The position numbers and the translations under genes were made by a program. A model generated the notes under the pieces. That model was not told the origin of the DNA, did no database searches, and saw only the letters and a program-made list of their open reading frames with translations. From Treponema sp. (GTDB lineage Bacteria; Spirochaetota; Spirochaetia; Treponematales; Breznakiellaceae): 14,142 nucleotides of DNA. Positions within the stretch are counted from its first letter, which is position 1, and each line of letters begins with the position of its first letter. The stretch covers positions 1 through 14,142 of the forward strand of contig JAISYA010000105.1 in the NCBI GenBank assembly GCA_031270205.1, given 5' to 3'. Below, piece by piece: positions 1 to 6,960 of the stretch.

Positions 1-331
1 TGGGGATTGAAAGCAGAAACATATCCGGGCCAAGGGGAAGGGTAAAGCGCCTTTCAAAGGGCGGCGCGCCGTCACTGAACTCGATTCTGATGCGGTGGGC
101 GCCGCCGCCGGCGTTGAAAATGTCGCGGTCGCCGCGAAAGAATTCCAGGGGCTTTTCCCGGTCGAGCGTTACGCTTATCAAGTCCGGCGCGCGCAGGGGG
201 GGAAGCTCCACGTTGCGGTTGTCAATGAGCAGGCTGTGGCCCCGGTTCAGCACAAAAAGCAGCGTTCCAAGTCCTATCCAGACAACAACCAGGCTCAGGC
301 GGATCAGTAACCTTCGTTTTGGTATGGTCAC
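1..331 (-). CDS. Uncharacterised membrane-anchored protein of the ABC operon (partial, 3' end missing)
   Basis: The gene starts at a GTG at 331 and is cut by the window edge after about 110 residues. I chose GTG because it overlaps the TGA of the upstream permease in a GTGA arrangement, a GGAG lies about 8 bases before it, and no ATG in this frame fits better. The N-terminus is basic (KRR), followed by one hydrophobic segment at about residues 9-27, so the protein is probably a single-pass membrane protein or has an uncleaved signal anchor. The remainder is hydrophilic and looks extracytoplasmic. No catalytic motif is visible. Spirochaete ABC operons of this kind often carry a short unknown membrane protein, but its function is not known to me. 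A C7 tract (+ strand G7, 196-202) lies in the coding sequence near residue 44. It could instead be a divergent binding protein, but the visible part does not resemble one. Confidence 0.72.
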   Translation of the reverse strand, partial: MTIPKRRLLIRLSLVVVWIGLGTLLFVLNRGHSLLIDNRNVELPPLRAPDLISVTLDREKPLEFFRGDRDIFNAGGGAHRIRIEFSDGAPPFERRFTLPLGPDMFLLSIP

Positions 332-1497
332 GGCTGTTTCTCCTCCGCTCCGGCTGCGCCGCGCAGCCCGCTGCGGGCTGCATCGGCGTGCGCCCGCTTG
401 CGCCACGCGTGGATAACCAGCGCCAGGGCAATAATCGCGTAGCTGAAAGCGTCCCTGAAGTATTCGCCGATCTGGGCGTCGCCGAAAAGGTTTGTGCCCG
501 CGCGGGGCACCACTATATACATCAAATGGAGCAGTATAGTCCCCACAAACACGTTGGGAATGCTTGCTTTTGAAACCGACGCGCCCCCCACCAGGATCGC
601 CGCCGCGGCAAAGAAGCCGGTCTGCTGATGGGCGTTGTACGTGGCGATGTTTCCCATGTTCTGCAAAAAGATAATCTGCCCCAGGCTGGCCAGTATTGTC
701 GAAATGACAATGGCGAGTACCCGCGTGCGGTCAACCGGGATGCCGGCGGCGTGGGCCACGGCCTGGTTCTGCCCCACAGCGCGCATGTCCTGGCCCAGCT
801 TGGTTTTGCGGAACCAGATGATAAACAGACACAAGAGGCCGATAACCAGATAATTGGCGATGGGGATGTTGATGCCGGCGATACGCAGGGGGATGAAACG
901 GTCAAGGGACTGACGCACCGCGTCGAGGTTCAGGGTGTTTCTGATGCCGTAGCCCCGGCTTAAAATAATCGTCGGTGAATGGATCGGGATCAGCGCCGTC
1001 CACTGGGCGAGGCTCTTCGCGTTCCAGATCACGGGCTGGCCCATAAGGTACAGCACGATAAACTGGTAAAAGCCGTCCATGAAAAAGCCCAGCACGTAGC
1101 CGGTAACCATTTCCCGCCCGCGGGCGCGGTTGAGGATATGTCCGGCAAGAGCGCCCAGGCAGGCCGCTATGGGCACGGCGATGAGACTGGCGAAAAGCAG
1201 GCCCGGCACGCCGACGATGTTCCAGTCCACGGTAAAAATCAGGCCGATCTGCCCGGCCATTGCCCCCAGAACCATGCCGAAGTTGATCCCCATGCCGGCC
1301 ATAATCGGCAGCAGCAGGCTGAATACGAGGAAACAGTTCCGCCCGATACGGGTAAATATTTCCTGAATGATCGACGAAAGGGGAAGGTTTGAAACGGGAA
1401 TTGCCGCCAGGGTGATGACCACAAAGATCAGCACTACGGCGTTATCCGCAAGGGTACTTGCTTTGCAGAAACCCGGTCTTGCGTTTGTTGCTTTCAT
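328..1497 (-). CDS. ABC transporter permease, RbsC/BMP (BPD_transp_2) type
   Basis: This 389-residue, very hydrophobic protein has about eight to ten membrane segments and the conserved features of sugar/nucleoside-type (BPD_transp_2) permeases. These are a GMGINFG segment near residue 70, a cytoplasmic loop with AVGQNQAVAHAAGI and a late ILVGGASVSKASI motif. It would form one half of an inner-membrane channel with the 1494-2579 permease, driven by the 2576-4159 ATPase. The ATG at 1497 overlaps the TGA of the preceding gene (ATGA) and has AAAGG upstream. Its own stop overlaps the GTG of the next gene. The C-terminal tail after the last membrane helix is unusually long, basic and Ala-rich, and is encoded by DNA with a perfect 8-bp hairpin (363-381). 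The substrate cannot be told from sequence; simple sugars and nucleosides are the usual cargo of this family. Confidence 0.9.
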   Translation of the reverse strand: MKATNARPGFCKASTLADNAVVLIFVVITLAAIPVSNLPLSSIIQEIFTRIGRNCFLVFSLLLPIMAGMGINFGMVLGAMAGQIGLIFTVDWNIVGVPGLLFASLIAVPIAACLGALAGHILNRARGREMVTGYVLGFFMDGFYQFIVLYLMGQPVIWNAKSLAQWTALIPIHSPTIILSRGYGIRNTLNLDAVRQSLDRFIPLRIAGINIPIANYLVIGLLCLFIIWFRKTKLGQDMRAVGQNQAVAHAAGIPVDRTRVLAIVISTILASLGQIIFLQNMGNIATYNAHQQTGFFAAAAILVGGASVSKASIPNVFVGTILLHLMYIVVPRAGTNLFGDAQIGEYFRDAFSYAIIALALVIHAWRKRAHADAARSGLRGAAGAEEKQP

Positions 1498-2579
1498 TTT
1501 TTAACCTTTGTTTTCCGGGTCAGGGCGTAGATGATCATTCCGTTTGATATGAGGATTCTGATCACCTCCGACATATCGGTCTGGAGAATATTGTTGATGA
1601 CCGAAGGAGTCATGGTGAGGATGCTCTGAAAGAGGAATGTCCCCACCACCACGTTGAGGATGCTGGCCTTGTTCACCGAAGCGCCGCCGAGGAGTACCGC
1701 CGCCACCGCCGGAAAGGCCATGTACAGCGGGGCCTGGTAGAGCTGGATAAAGCCGAAGCCCTGCTGATAGGTGAGGATGCCGATTGCGCCGTAAATCGAA
1801 GAGATGATAACCCCGATGATCCGGTGCCGGTTTACCGAGACGCCGCTGGCCCTGGCAAAGTCGGGGTTGGATCCGACGGCGGTAAGGGCGGTGCCGGTAC
1901 GGCTGCGCATAAAGAGCCACATAATCACGGCCATCAGGGCGAAGAACAGAATCGCCCCGGTGGGGAATTCAAAGAACGGCCCGATTTTCACCACCAGAAA
2001 ATTGTTGAGTATCCGCGACCAGTAGCCGTCCAGGGTGATGGTGGTCCGTAAGCCCTTGCCGGTGTAGCCCCAGACCATCGTCGGGTTGGTAAAGGGAAGC
2101 AAAAGCCACATGATCGCCATGAAGGTAACGATGGAAAAGCCGACGTACATGGCGATAGTCATTTCCTCGCCTTTGACCTTGTTGAGCAGCAGGCCGTACA
2201 GCCAGCCGAAGACCAGGGCGAACGGCAGGCAGAACAAAAGCGCCATGCAGAAGCCCAAAGCGCCGGTAAACTCGCACTGCATGGAAATGGTTGAACCGAG
2301 CAGGCCGGCGACAATCCCCACGGGCAGGCCGAAGTTAAGGCCGGAGCCTGACTGCATCATCGGCACCATGGCCAGCACCATCACCCCGTTTTGCCCGAAG
2401 CGGACCAGCACGTCTTTAATGGAACTGTCCGCCTTTACCCCCACAAAGGGGGCGGTGATAAACAGGGCCGCTACAAAGAAAAAGATAATCAGGCGGGGCC
2501 AGCCGAAGTCGGCGATAAAGTCCTGAATGCGCTCGCCGGCGCTGCGGCTTTCCGGAACCGCTTTGTGTACACTGCTCAT
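1494..2579 (-). CDS. ABC transporter permease, RbsC/BMP (BPD_transp_2) type
   Basis: This permease has 361 residues and is the partner of the 328-1497 protein. It has a cytoplasmic N-terminus rich in charged residues and then about nine hydrophobic segments. It contains GSGLNFGLPVG near residue 80, the loop AVGSNPDFARASGV and the family motif VLLGGASVNKASI. The open frame extends upstream to 2915, but that extension runs through the ATPase gene in another frame. The start is therefore the ATG at 2579, which forms an ATGA overlap with the ATPase stop. A GGGGG run about 11 bases upstream is a possible ribosome-binding site. Its own stop overlaps the ATG of the next permease by four bases, implying translational coupling and equal stoichiometry. 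Membership of the family is clear; the transported compound is not. Confidence 0.9.
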   Translation of the reverse strand: MSSVHKAVPESRSAGERIQDFIADFGWPRLIIFFFVAALFITAPFVGVKADSSIKDVLVRFGQNGVMVLAMVPMMQSGSGLNFGLPVGIVAGLLGSTISMQCEFTGALGFCMALLFCLPFALVFGWLYGLLLNKVKGEEMTIAMYVGFSIVTFMAIMWLLLPFTNPTMVWGYTGKGLRTTITLDGYWSRILNNFLVVKIGPFFEFPTGAILFFALMAVIMWLFMRSRTGTALTAVGSNPDFARASGVSVNRHRIIGVIISSIYGAIGILTYQQGFGFIQLYQAPLYMAFPAVAAVLLGGASVNKASILNVVVGTFLFQSILTMTPSVINNILQTDMSEVIRILISNGMIIYALTRKTKVKK

Positions 2580-4159
2580 GCTATTTTTTCCCCCGACATA
2601 AGTAAGCCGAATTCGGCGGCGGGAGCCTCCGGCCTTAGAATCCCCGCGATCTTTCCTTCGTCCACAATGGCGATACGGTCGCAGATTGAGCGCAGCTCCT
2701 CCAGTTCGCTGGAGATCATCACGATGGTGGTTCCCTTGTTGCGGTTGTAGAAGCGCAGGGTGTCCAGCACGATTTTTTTGGCCCCCACGTCGATGCCCCT
2801 GGTCGGCTCCGAAACAAACAGCAGTTTCGGCTCCAGGGCAAACGCTTTGGAGAGGCAGACCTTCTGCTGGTTCCCGCCGGAAAGTTCCTTGGCCGGCTGG
2901 CGGCTGCCGGTACACTTGATTTCCAGTTTGGCGATGTATTCCGCGGCAAGGCGCTGCATGGCTTTCTCGTCACGCAGGCTGAAAAGGCCGCCGAGGAACT
3001 TTCGGAGGTACTGCCCTTTGACCTGCATTACCCCGAAGGCGATGTTCCACTCAAGGCTTTCGTCCAGGAGCAGGCCCACCCCGCGGCGGTCTTCGGAGAC
3101 AAAGGCCGCGCCGGCGTCCAGTATTTTTCGCGGGTCGCCCAGCGCGAGGCTTTCGCCGTCTATCCAGGCCCGTCCCCCGGCGGCAAACAGCCCCATAATG
3201 CCGTTGGGAATCCCCAGCTTGCCCTGCCCCGCAAGGCCGCCTATGCCCAGGATTTCCCCCTTCCGCACCGTAAAGGAAACGTCCCGCACCGTCTCGCCGG
3301 GCATGTCCACCCAGAGGTTTTCCACCCTGAAGGCTTCTTCCCCGAATACGCGCTCTTCCGCCGCGGTTGAACGGTCCGAAACATCCCGCCCCACCATCCA
3401 CGTGGTGATGTCCGGCACCGAAACATTTTTGTTCGGCACGTCGCGGATAACCTGGCCGTCCCGCAGCACCAGCACCCGGTCGGCAATTTGCGTAACTTCG
3501 TGCAAACGGTGGGAAATGAAAATGATCGCGATGCCCTCCGCAGAGAGACGCTTTAGGCCGGAAAGGAGAATCTCCGCCTCGCTTTCGGCAAGCACCGCCG
3601 TCGGCTCGTCCAGCACCAGTATCTTCACCTGTTCGCGGCTGATCTCGCGGGCAATTTCGGTGAACTGCTTGTGGGCCACGGGCATTTCGCTTACCAGCGT
3701 GTCCGCGGAAATGTCCACCCCCAGCTTGGCGATGGCGCCCGCCGAATGTTCCCGCATCTGTTTACGCTTCAAAGTGGCAAGCCGCTCGCCGAACAGCTCC
3801 ACCGCCGGGTTGTAGGCGGCCGGCTCGCGGTTCAGCATGATGTTTTCGCAGGCGGTAAAGCCGGGTATCAGTGAAAATTCCTGGTGTACCATGCCGATGC
3901 CGGCGTCCAGGGCCTCAAACGGCGACTTGAAGGAAACCGGCCTGCCGTCGATATAGATGCCGCCGCCGTACCCGCCGGTTTCGATAATATCCGACATCCC
4001 AAAGAGAATGTGCATCAGGGTAGTTTTACCCGCGCCGTTTTCCCCGACCAGGCCCAGGATCTCACCCCGGTTCAGGGAAAAATGCACCCCCGAAAGAACG
4101 GTCGCGCCGTAGAAGTCTTTGGTGACGCCTTCCAGCCGCAATAAAGGAACATCGCTCAT
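2576..4159 (-). CDS. ABC transporter ATP-binding protein with two fused ABC domains (RbsA/MglA-like)
   Basis: This 527-residue cytoplasmic protein holds two ABC domains, as usual for RbsA/MglA/BMP-type importers. Domain 1 has Walker A GENGAGKTT (residues 39-47), a Q-loop in MVHQEF and Walker B LVLDEPT (D184, E185). Its signature region at about 156-170 reads SEMPVAHKQ instead of an LSGGQ-like motif. Domain 2 has a divergent Walker A, GLAGQGKLG (K314), a canonical LSGGNQQK signature and VSEPTRGIDVG, with serine 450 where most ABC proteins have the Walker B aspartate. One composite site is therefore probably degenerate, as is common in this subfamily. The gene is first in its operon, with a candidate promoter 36-64 bases upstream, and its TGA overlaps the ATG of the first permease. 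No substrate-binding protein gene lies between promoter and ATPase. Confidence 0.93.
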   Translation of the reverse strand: MSDVPLLRLEGVTKDFYGATVLSGVHFSLNRGEILGLVGENGAGKTTLMHILFGMSDIIETGGYGGGIYIDGRPVSFKSPFEALDAGIGMVHQEFSLIPGFTACENIMLNREPAAYNPAVELFGERLATLKRKQMREHSAGAIAKLGVDISADTLVSEMPVAHKQFTEIAREISREQVKILVLDEPTAVLAESEAEILLSGLKRLSAEGIAIIFISHRLHEVTQIADRVLVLRDGQVIRDVPNKNVSVPDITTWMVGRDVSDRSTAAEERVFGEEAFRVENLWVDMPGETVRDVSFTVRKGEILGIGGLAGQGKLGIPNGIMGLFAAGGRAWIDGESLALGDPRKILDAGAAFVSEDRRGVGLLLDESLEWNIAFGVMQVKGQYLRKFLGGLFSLRDEKAMQRLAAEYIAKLEIKCTGSRQPAKELSGGNQQKVCLSKAFALEPKLLFVSEPTRGIDVGAKKIVLDTLRFYNRNKGTTIVMISSELEELRSICDRIAIVDEGKIAGILRPEAPAAEFGLLMSGEKIA

Positions 4160-4194
4160 GGTACCGCCTTCACGCTCGTCAATATATCAGCACG

Positions 4195-4223
4195 AGTATA
4201 CCGCTTTTTCGCGCGGAGGGGAA
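4195..4223 (-). promoter_or_regulatory. Candidate promoter of the two-permease ABC operon
   Basis: On the minus strand a TATACT (-10, 4200-4195) lies 17 bases from TTCCCC (weak -35, 4223-4218). The implied transcription start gives a leader of about 30 bases before the ATPase ATG. The -10 matches the consensus at five of six positions, whereas the -35 is poor, so an activator or a different sigma factor may be needed. The C7/G7 tract at 4248-4254 lies just upstream of the -35. Confidence 0.35.
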
Positions 4224-4299
4224 GGGGTATTTCGGTATCCGCGTTGCGGGGGGGCGGGAAGAAGAATGAGGGAGAAACCGCGCCTGGCGCCCCTGCGCT

Positions 4300-4317
4300 G
4301 AGCGGCGGCCACCGCTC
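4300..4317. repeat. Inverted repeat GAGCGG-N6-CCGCTC
   Basis: A perfect 6-bp GC-rich stem with a six-base loop lies in the spacer after the amino-acid importer operon. It has no following T run. It is a possible REP-like element or mRNA 3'-end structure. Confidence 0.5.
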
Positions 4318-4392
4318 CGGCTAAAGCCGTCGCGCGGTCTGCGGTATACAGGGGCGGTCACGGGGCCTACGCCATGCCGCATTGCTCAGCTA

Positions 4393-4407
4393 CACGGCTT
4401 CGCCGTG
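4393..4407. repeat. Perfect hairpin CACGGC-TTC-GCCGTG, 16 bases after the amino-acid ATPase stop
   Basis: A 6-bp perfect stem with a three-base loop lies just downstream (on the minus strand) of the last gene of the amino-acid importer operon. Its position suits a transcript-end structure, but there is no U tract, so it is not a textbook intrinsic terminator. Confidence 0.5.
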
Positions 4408-4423
4408 CGGTTACTGGGCGGGA

Positions 4424-5182
4424 TCAGGCTTCCTGAAAGCGGGAAAGGCGGGCGAGGAAAGAGCGGGTGCGTTCCAGGCGGGGATTGTCGATAAGTTCCG
4501 CGGGCGGACCCTCCTCAATAAAAGCGCCGCCGTCCATAAAGAGCACCCGGTCGGCCACTTCGCGGGCAAAGGGAATTTCGTGGGTCACAATGACCATGGT
4601 CATTTTTTCAGAGGCCAGGTTGCGGATGACTTTAAGAATATCCCCGGTCAGTTCAGGATCAAGGGCGCTGGTCGGCTCGTCAAAAAAAAGCACCTCCGGG
4701 TCAAGGGCAAGCGCTCTGGCGATGGACACCCGCTGCTGCTGGCCGCCTGAAAGCTCAAAGGGGTAGGCCTTTGCCTTGTCGGAAAGGCCCATTTTTTCAA
4801 GCAGCGCCGCCGCCCGGCCGGCGGCCGCTTCCTTTGTTCTGCGGAGCACGCGGACCTGGGCCTCGGTGATGTTCCGCTCCGCGGAAAAGTGGGGAAAGAG
4901 ATTAAAGTTCTGGAACACCAGCCCCACTTTGAGGCAGATTTCCCGTAGGGCCTCGGCCGGCGCGTAACGGCCGTCTTGCACCATCTGTCTGCCGGTAAGG
5001 GTGATGCTGCCGCCGTCCACCAGTTCCAGGTGGGTGATGCAGCGGAGCAGGGTGGACTTTCCCGAACCTGAAGGCCCGATGATCGCGATCACTTCGCCCT
5101 GATTAACCGAGAACGAAATATTTTTGAGGACTTCCAGTTTGTCGAAGGACTTTGCAATCCCTTCGACCTTGATTATTTCCAT
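4424..5182 (-). CDS. glnQ: Polar amino-acid ABC transporter ATP-binding protein (GlnQ-like)
   Basis: This ATPase energises uptake of polar amino acids together with the permease at 5223-5924 and the binding protein at 5934-6764. With the start at 5182 it has 252 residues, the usual size for GlnQ/HisP proteins, beginning MEIIKVEG. It shows Walker A GPSGSGKST (36-44), a Q-loop in VFQNFNLFPH, the signature LSGGQQQR, Walker B FFDEPTSALDPE and an H-switch in VTHEIPFA. The frame is open further upstream. An ATG at 5230 would overlap the permease stop by eight bases and give 268 residues, but it lacks a clear ribosome-binding site, whereas GGCGG lies nine bases before 5182. The start is thus the least certain part. 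The substrate (glutamine, arginine, cystine or another) cannot be fixed from the ATPase. Confidence 0.9.
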   Translation of the reverse strand: MEIIKVEGIAKSFDKLEVLKNISFSVNQGEVIAIIGPSGSGKSTLLRCITHLELVDGGSITLTGRQMVQDGRYAPAEALREICLKVGLVFQNFNLFPHFSAERNITEAQVRVLRRTKEAAAGRAAALLEKMGLSDKAKAYPFELSGGQQQRVSIARALALDPEVLFFDEPTSALDPELTGDILKVIRNLASEKMTMVIVTHEIPFAREVADRVLFMDGGAFIEEGPPAELIDNPRLERTRSFLARLSRFQEA

Positions 5183-5222
5183 GGGCGCGTCCCGCCCGGA
5201 TGGTTCGCGCATAACAGACGCT

Positions 5223-5924
5223 TTACGCATAATAGGATAACTTTTGCTCACAGCGGGCAAACGCCACGGTAACCGCCCAGTTCATGACCAGATAGAACAG
5301 GCCCGCCATAAAAATCGGCGTGGTGGAAAACTCCCGCGCCGCGGCGTTCTGTGCGGCATGGAACAGTTCCGCCACGCCGATGACCTGGGCCAGCGCCGTG
5401 TCCTTTACCAGGGTGATGACCTCGTTGCCGGTGGCGGGCAGTATGCGCTTGATCACCTGCGGCAGGATGATCCTGCCGAATGTCTGCGCGCCGGTAAAGC
5501 CCAGCACCTTGGCCGCCTCGTACTGCCCTCCGGGAATGGACTCGATGCCCCCCCGGTAGATTTCCGCAAAGTAGGCGGCGTAATTGAGGGAAAAGGCGAT
5601 GATCACCGCGGTAAAGCGGTTGTAGGAAAGGATGAAGGCAAGCGCGTTCCAGAACCCCGGCGATGTAACCAGGCCGGACAAACCGCTTTGCAAAAACGCG
5701 AGCAGGTACTTGGGCGCGAAGTAGATAAAGATAAGCTGCAGGATAAGGGGCGTGCCGCGTATAATCAGCAGATAGAACTTGACCAGGACGTTGATCACCG
5801 GATTACGCGACATCCGCCCAAAGGCGACAGGCAACGCGAGGGGCAGGGAGAACAGCAGGGTAAGAAAGAATACCTGCAGGGATGTCCCCGCCCCGGTGAG
5901 CATTATGCCTATCAGACGCGTCAT
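5223..5924 (-). CDS. Polar amino-acid ABC transporter permease (HisM/GlnP family)
   Basis: This inner-membrane permease of 233 residues probably works as a homodimer, since the operon has only one permease gene. It has five or so hydrophobic segments, the RGTPLILQLIF motif (about 56-66) typical of the HEQRO permease family, and the cytoplasmic EAA loop starting EAAKVLGF (136 onward) and ending ILPQ, which docks on the ATPase. The start at 5924 lies nine bases after the stop of the binding-protein gene. The AGG of that gene's last arginine codon serves as the ribosome-binding site, so translation is probably coupled. Family assignment is firm; substrate is unknown. Confidence 0.92.
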   Translation of the reverse strand: MTRLIGIMLTGAGTSLQVFFLTLLFSLPLALPVAFGRMSRNPVINVLVKFYLLIIRGTPLILQLIFIYFAPKYLLAFLQSGLSGLVTSPGFWNALAFILSYNRFTAVIIAFSLNYAAYFAEIYRGGIESIPGGQYEAAKVLGFTGAQTFGRIILPQVIKRILPATGNEVITLVKDTALAQVIGVAELFHAAQNAAAREFSTTPIFMAGLFYLVMNWAVTVAFARCEQKLSYYA

Positions 5925-5933
5925 TGCGTTGAC

Positions 5934-6764
5934 TTACCTGGGAATAACGGAGATGTCGGCGCCCATCCATTTGGCGGTGATTTGAGCCACCGTTCCGTCT
6001 TTGGCCATTTCCAGCAGTGTCGCCCAGACCTTTTCCATCAGGGCCCGGTCGCCTTTGCGGAAGCCGATGCCAAACTCCTCTTCGCCCAGCCGGTCATTCA
6101 GGATGCGGAAGGGCTTTCCCGAGCGGTTGATGTTGTCGTTGGCGACTACCAGGTCGATGACGACCGCGTCAATGCCGCCCACGTCAAGGTCCATGAGCGC
6201 GGTGAGAAAGTCCTTGTACTCGATCACTTCTTTCAGGCTGCTCTTGAATTCCGGAGCGTCGTCAATGGCGTCCACGGAGCTGGAACCGGCCTGCGTTCCC
6301 GCTGTTTTTCCCGCGAGATCCCGCATGGTCCGCACCGGCGAACTCTCTTTCACCACGATTACCTGGGCGTTTTTCAGGTAAGGCGGGGTGTACAGCAGAT
6401 TCTGTTTCCGCTCCTCGGTGATGGTAAAACCGTTCCAGATACAGTCAATCTGCCCGGTGTTGAGTTCCTGTTCCTTGGCGTTCCAGTCAATGGGCTGCAG
6501 CGCCAGCTCAACTCCCATCCGCCGGGTCACTTCTTTGGCCAGGTCCACGTCGTAGCCGACGATCTCGTTGTTTTCGTTGCGAAAGCCCATGGGCGGGAAC
6601 GAATCGTCCAGACCCAGGATGAACTTTTTCTTGTTCAGGATGCTTTGCAGGGAATTATCCCCTCCGGCCGCGGCGCTTCCGGCGGAAGCGTCCTTTTTGC
6701 CGCCGGCGAACGCCGTACCCGCCGTCATCAGCGCGCAAAGGAGAACGATAGTGATTCTTTTCAA
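5934..6764 (-). CDS. Secreted polar amino-acid-binding protein of the ABC importer (SBP family 3)
   Basis: This periplasmic binding protein captures an amino acid and delivers it to the permease/ATPase encoded next in the operon. I start it at a TTG (6764) because GGAGG lies exactly six bases before it and the product then begins with a classic signal peptide: KR, a hydrophobic core, and a probable cleavage after AFA before GGKKD. The frame is open to 6935, but no upstream start has a comparable site. The mature protein has the SBP_bac_3 fold markers: LGLDDSFPPMGF, VGYDVDLAKEV, then DCIWNGFTITEER, and in lobe 2 GTQAGSSS and a late GIGFRKGD. The total of 276 residues is normal for the family. 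A lone cysteine in the signal segment is not in a good lipobox, so I prefer a soluble secreted protein over a lipoprotein. The ligand cannot be deduced reliably. Confidence 0.92.
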   Translation of the reverse strand: MKRITIVLLCALMTAGTAFAGGKKDASAGSAAAGGDNSLQSILNKKKFILGLDDSFPPMGFRNENNEIVGYDVDLAKEVTRRMGVELALQPIDWNAKEQELNTGQIDCIWNGFTITEERKQNLLYTPPYLKNAQVIVVKESSPVRTMRDLAGKTAGTQAGSSSVDAIDDAPEFKSSLKEVIEYKDFLTALMDLDVGGIDAVVIDLVVANDNINRSGKPFRILNDRLGEEEFGIGFRKGDRALMEKVWATLLEMAKDGTVAQITAKWMGADISVIPR

Positions 6765-6770
6765 TTGATT

Positions 6771-6775
6771 CCTCC
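6771..6775 (-). promoter_or_regulatory. Ribosome-binding site that decides the TTG start of the binding protein
   Basis: GGAGG on the minus strand is followed by six bases and then TTG AAA AGA. It is the best Shine-Dalgarno match upstream of the signal peptide and rules out the longer in-frame reading. Confidence 0.75.
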
Positions 6776-6798
6776 AAAAAGTTGATAAAACCTTTAAC

Positions 6799-6827
6799 AA
6801 AATACCGTAATTTCCGCCTCTGCGCAA
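6799..6827 (-). promoter_or_regulatory. Weak candidate promoter of the amino-acid importer operon
   Basis: On the minus strand TTGCGC (6827-6822), a 17-base spacer and TATTTT (6804-6799) lie 35-63 bases before the binding-protein start. Both hexamers are imperfect, so this is a spacing-based suggestion only. Confidence 0.25.
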
Positions 6828-6842
6828 GAGGGTGAAAATTCC

Positions 6843-6871
6843 TTGCCTTTCCCCGGTTTTTTTGCGATATT
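6843..6871 (+). promoter_or_regulatory. Candidate promoter of lon
   Basis: TTGCCT (6843-6848), a 17-base spacer and GATATT (6866-6871) each match the sigma-70 consensus at four of six positions. It would give a leader of about 85 bases before lon. I see no CIRCE-like inverted repeat, so HrcA control is not supported by this sequence. Confidence 0.35.
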
Positions 6872-6872
6872 T

Positions 6873-6902
6873 AAGGAGGGAAACTTCGTGTTCGCGGTTT
6901 GA
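6873..6902 (+). other. Strong Shine-Dalgarno with a four-codon mini-ORF in the lon leader
   Basis: AAGGAGG (6873-6879), better than the site of lon itself, is followed eight bases later by GTG TTC GCG GTT TGA (6888-6902). The reading frame differs from that of lon. It may be a translated leader peptide, a ribosome standby site, or chance. It is the strongest ribosome-binding sequence in the intergenic region on this strand. Confidence 0.3.
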
Positions 6903-6960
6903 GGCGCTTGCGCTGAAGGCGGCGCGTTTCCCCAATCATTAAAACCAAAGGCGGTACTCA

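Larger units (their letters stand above)
4224..4423. other. GC-rich intergenic spacer with hairpins and a G7 tract, no gene
   Basis: This lies between the stop of the amino-acid ATPase and the promoter of the next leftward operon. I see no convincing coding frame with a ribosome-binding site. It contains a G7 run (4248-4254), a GAGCGG/CCGCTC hairpin (4300-4317), a smaller CGGCT/AGCCG palindrome (4318-4329) and a CACGGC-TTC-GCCGTG hairpin (4393-4407). None has a T tract on the minus strand, so classical rho-independent termination of the amino-acid operon is not evident. The hairpins may stabilise the mRNA 3' end or be REP-like repeats. Confidence 0.55.

Noticed and set aside
2580..2915. N-terminal extension of the 1494-2579 permease in an open frame
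   Set aside because: The extension overlaps the ATPase gene in another frame and shows no domain. The ATG at 2579 with its ATGA overlap gives a normal permease N-terminus.
2760..3815. Long plus-strand open frame opposite the ABC ATPase
   Set aside because: It is a Ser/Arg/Pro-rich frame antisense to a well-conserved ATPase, as expected in GC-rich DNA. No domain or start site is evident.
5244..6785. Plus-strand open frame of 513 codons opposite the amino-acid importer
   Set aside because: It is antisense to three clearly recognisable transporter genes, its composition is rich in His, Gln and Gly, and no family is recognised.
6765..6935. N-terminal extension of the amino-acid-binding protein
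   Set aside because: The TTG at 6764 has a perfectly spaced GGAGG and begins a typical signal peptide. A long extension would bury the signal sequence.
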